The notes under the pieces are model-generated. The model was not told the origin of the DNA. It searched no databases and saw nothing but the letters and a program-made list of their open reading frames with translations. Positions 62,750-64,000 of a stretch of 64,000 nucleotides of DNA are shown one piece after another. Made by a program: the position numbers and the translations under genes. Source of the stretch: Actinomadura mexicana (GTDB lineage: Bacteria; Actinomycetota; Actinomycetes; Streptosporangiales; Streptosporangiaceae); assembly GCF_900188105.1 (NCBI RefSeq), contig NZ_FZNP01000002.1, forward strand, positions 372,001 to 436,000, written 5' to 3'. The stretch's first letter is position 1, and each line of letters starts with the position of its first letter.

Positions 62750-64000
62750 TCAGATGGCACGATCCTGGCGAAGGTCGCGTTCCGCGAGCGTTCCGCGCAC
62801 CCGCTCCTCGAACGCCCGCTGCCCCTGGCGGCGCGCCGCCGCGAGGGCCCGCCGCAGCTCCGCGTCCACCTCCCCGCCCGGTGCGCCGAGCGCGGCCAGG
62901 AACGTCGCGCGCAGGCGCCGGGTCTCGGCCTCCCACAGCCGCGCGCCGCGTCCCATGCCGAGCGCCTCGTCCGCCAGGGCCAGCCCTGCCGCCGGCTCCG
63001 CCGCCAGCGCGTACCCCTCCAGCAGCAGCCGCGTCGCGACGCCCGGCAGGCCCGGCGCGGGCGCCTCCCCGTGCACGACCTGGTCGCGGAAGCGGCGCAG
63101 GCGCGCCAGGCCCGGGCCCGTCCGTCCGGCGAGGAGGTCGAGGTAGCCGCCGAGCAGCTCCATGGGAACGCGGACCTGGCGCGGAGCGTCCTCGGCCAGG
63201 TCCGCCTCCAGGCCGCGCACGTGCCGGCGGAACTGCGCGTCGTCCCGGCGGTCCACCGCGTCGACCGCCGCCCACAGCCAGGTGACCGCCCGGCTGTAGG
63301 CGTGGGTGGACCCCTGCGCGACCGCCAGGGCCGCGTCGCGCTCTCGGTCGGCCTCGGCGCCGCGGCCGAGCAGCCACAGCGCGTGCGACAGGCGCAGCCG
63401 GACGATCAGCTCCGTGTCCTGCCCGTAGCGCAGCACGTGCGCGGCGCGCCGCGCGGGCCGGAACCGCCGCATCGCCGCCGTGAAGTGGCGGCGGGCGCCC
63501 TCCAGGTCGCCCGACCAGTAGGCCGCGATCCCGCGGACGTGGTCGGCCTCGGTCCGCAGGACCTGGTCCCCGTCGCGCTCGGCGCGGTCCCGCAGCCGCT
63601 CGCCGAAGTCGTGCGCCGCCGCCCACTCGCCGCGCGTGAGCGCGGCCAGCGCGAGCGACCACACCAGCGGCGGCTCCGGCTCGGCGCCGAGCCGGTCGGC
63701 GAGCCGCAGCGCCCGCGCGTGCACCCGCGCCATCCGCTCCGACCCGTACCCCTCGCACGCCACGAGCGGCGCCGGCAGCGCCGTCAGCAACCGCAGCTGG
63801 GTTTCGGCGGTGCCGGGGCCCGGCGGCAGGCCCTCCGACAGGGCCAGCGCCCGCTCCAGCTCCCCTACCGCGTCGTCGTGCGCGTGCAGCCACTGCGCGT
63901 CCCCGGCCGCCCGCTCGTGCCATCGGACGGCGTCCGCGACCGCGCCGGCCTTCTCGTAGTGCGAGGCGAGCGCCGCCGCCGCGGCGCCGCACTCCTCCAG
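62750..64000 (-). CDS. TPR-repeat C-terminus of a large regulator (5' end outside window)
   Basis: At least 417 residues are visible, continuing past 64000. All is helical TPR-like sequence (for example WHERAAGDAQWLHAHDDAVGELERALALSEG and ALAALTRGEWAAAHDFGERLRDRAERDGD), rich in Arg/Ala. This is the usual end of AfsR-like or SARP/AAA-ATPase regulators in actinomycetes; no LuxR helix-turn-helix ends it (ends RTLAERDLRQDRAI), so DNA binding would be N-terminal and unseen. Cotranscribed with the BBE oxidase, which it may control. Confidence 0.75.
   Translation of the reverse strand: MEECGAAAAALASHYEKAGAVADAVRWHERAAGDAQWLHAHDDAVGELERALALSEGLPPGPGTAETQLRLLTALPAPLVACEGYGSERMARVHARALRLADRLGAEPEPPLVWSLALAALTRGEWAAAHDFGERLRDRAERDGDQVLRTEADHVRGIAAYWSGDLEGARRHFTAAMRRFRPARRAAHVLRYGQDTELIVRLRLSHALWLLGRGAEADRERDAALAVAQGSTHAYSRAVTWLWAAVDAVDRRDDAQFRRHVRGLEADLAEDAPRQVRVPMELLGGYLDLLAGRTGPGLARLRRFRDQVVHGEAPAPGLPGVATRLLLEGYALAAEPAAGLALADEALGMGRGARLWEAETRRLRATFLAALGAPGGEVDAELRRALAAARRQGQRAFEERVRGTLAERDLRQDRAI

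Noticed and set aside
62750..63992. Fusion of the TPR region with the BBE oxidase as one 888-residue protein
   Set aside because: The long frame upstream of 62732 is another frame over the TPR gene; the oxidase has its own ATG and GAGGAGG.

Overview
The window is very GC-rich, dense bacterial DNA with GTG/TTG starts, WblA/BldG-type developmental signalling genes and many families typical of Actinomycetota (FAAL ligase, MmpL pump, DUF574 methyltransferase, class F sortase, K+-independent H+-pyrophosphatase). The order hppA / anti-sigma-like ATPase / bldG / divergent DEAH helicase is the one known from Streptomyces (SCO3547-SCO3550). With the Pks13-like and EphD-like genes this suggests a sporulating actinomycete outside Mycobacteriales, perhaps Thermomonosporaceae (Actinomadura-like). 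The genus is inference; nothing in the window fixes it. No tRNA, rRNA, CRISPR array, transposase or prophage gene was seen.

Left end (1-10.3 kb): a lipid-polyketide locus. A leftward Pks13-like synthase (N-terminal ACP then KS, cut by the window edge) is divergent from an MFS exporter and a glycosyltransferase. Facing these are an MmpL-family lipid transporter and a FadD32-like fatty acyl-AMP ligase. The same inverted repeat, TTGTCA-N6-TGACAA, lies upstream of both the pks/MFS divergent pair and the ligase gene, so the two halves may form one regulon. A decayed TetR C-terminal fragment sits directly after the MmpL stop codon.

10.3-20.4 kb: small zinc-ribbon protein, cell-surface proteins with sequence repeats, an IclR regulator, an alpha/beta hydrolase, an RlpA-like wall protein, then a di-iron ferritin-like protein / LURP-one-like protein / TetR group with a strong 11-bp inverted repeat in the ferritin-like promoter.

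20.4-33.6 kb: scattered metabolic genes (GH1 glucosidase, MarR, chorismate mutase, GNAT plus overlapping methyltransferase, MBL hydrolase, DUF574 methyltransferase, EEP nuclease/phosphatase, LLM monooxygenase overlapping an AraC regulator), an EphD-type hydrolase-SDR fusion, a GyrI-like gene remnant and a CapA lipoprotein.

33.7-46.3 kb: a molybdopterin oxidoreductase followed by a DUF2231-Rieske protein; a duplicated SH3-domain surface protein with a class F sortase; TauE exporter, ABC ATPase, RDD and DUF2752 membrane proteins, PP2C phosphatase and a GAF sensor kinase/NarL regulator pair.

46.4-64 kb: a translationally overlapping SDR-MFS-queA set, serB, a FUSC transporter, SixA with a 39-residue membrane peptide gene, hppA, an 881-nt stretch without a convincing gene but with RNA hairpins, the anti-sigma/bldG pair, a MrfA/Hrq1-like helicase, a LapA-like membrane protein, a BBE-type flavoenzyme and the end of a TPR regulator. 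Convergent pairs are commonly separated by strong bidirectional hairpins.
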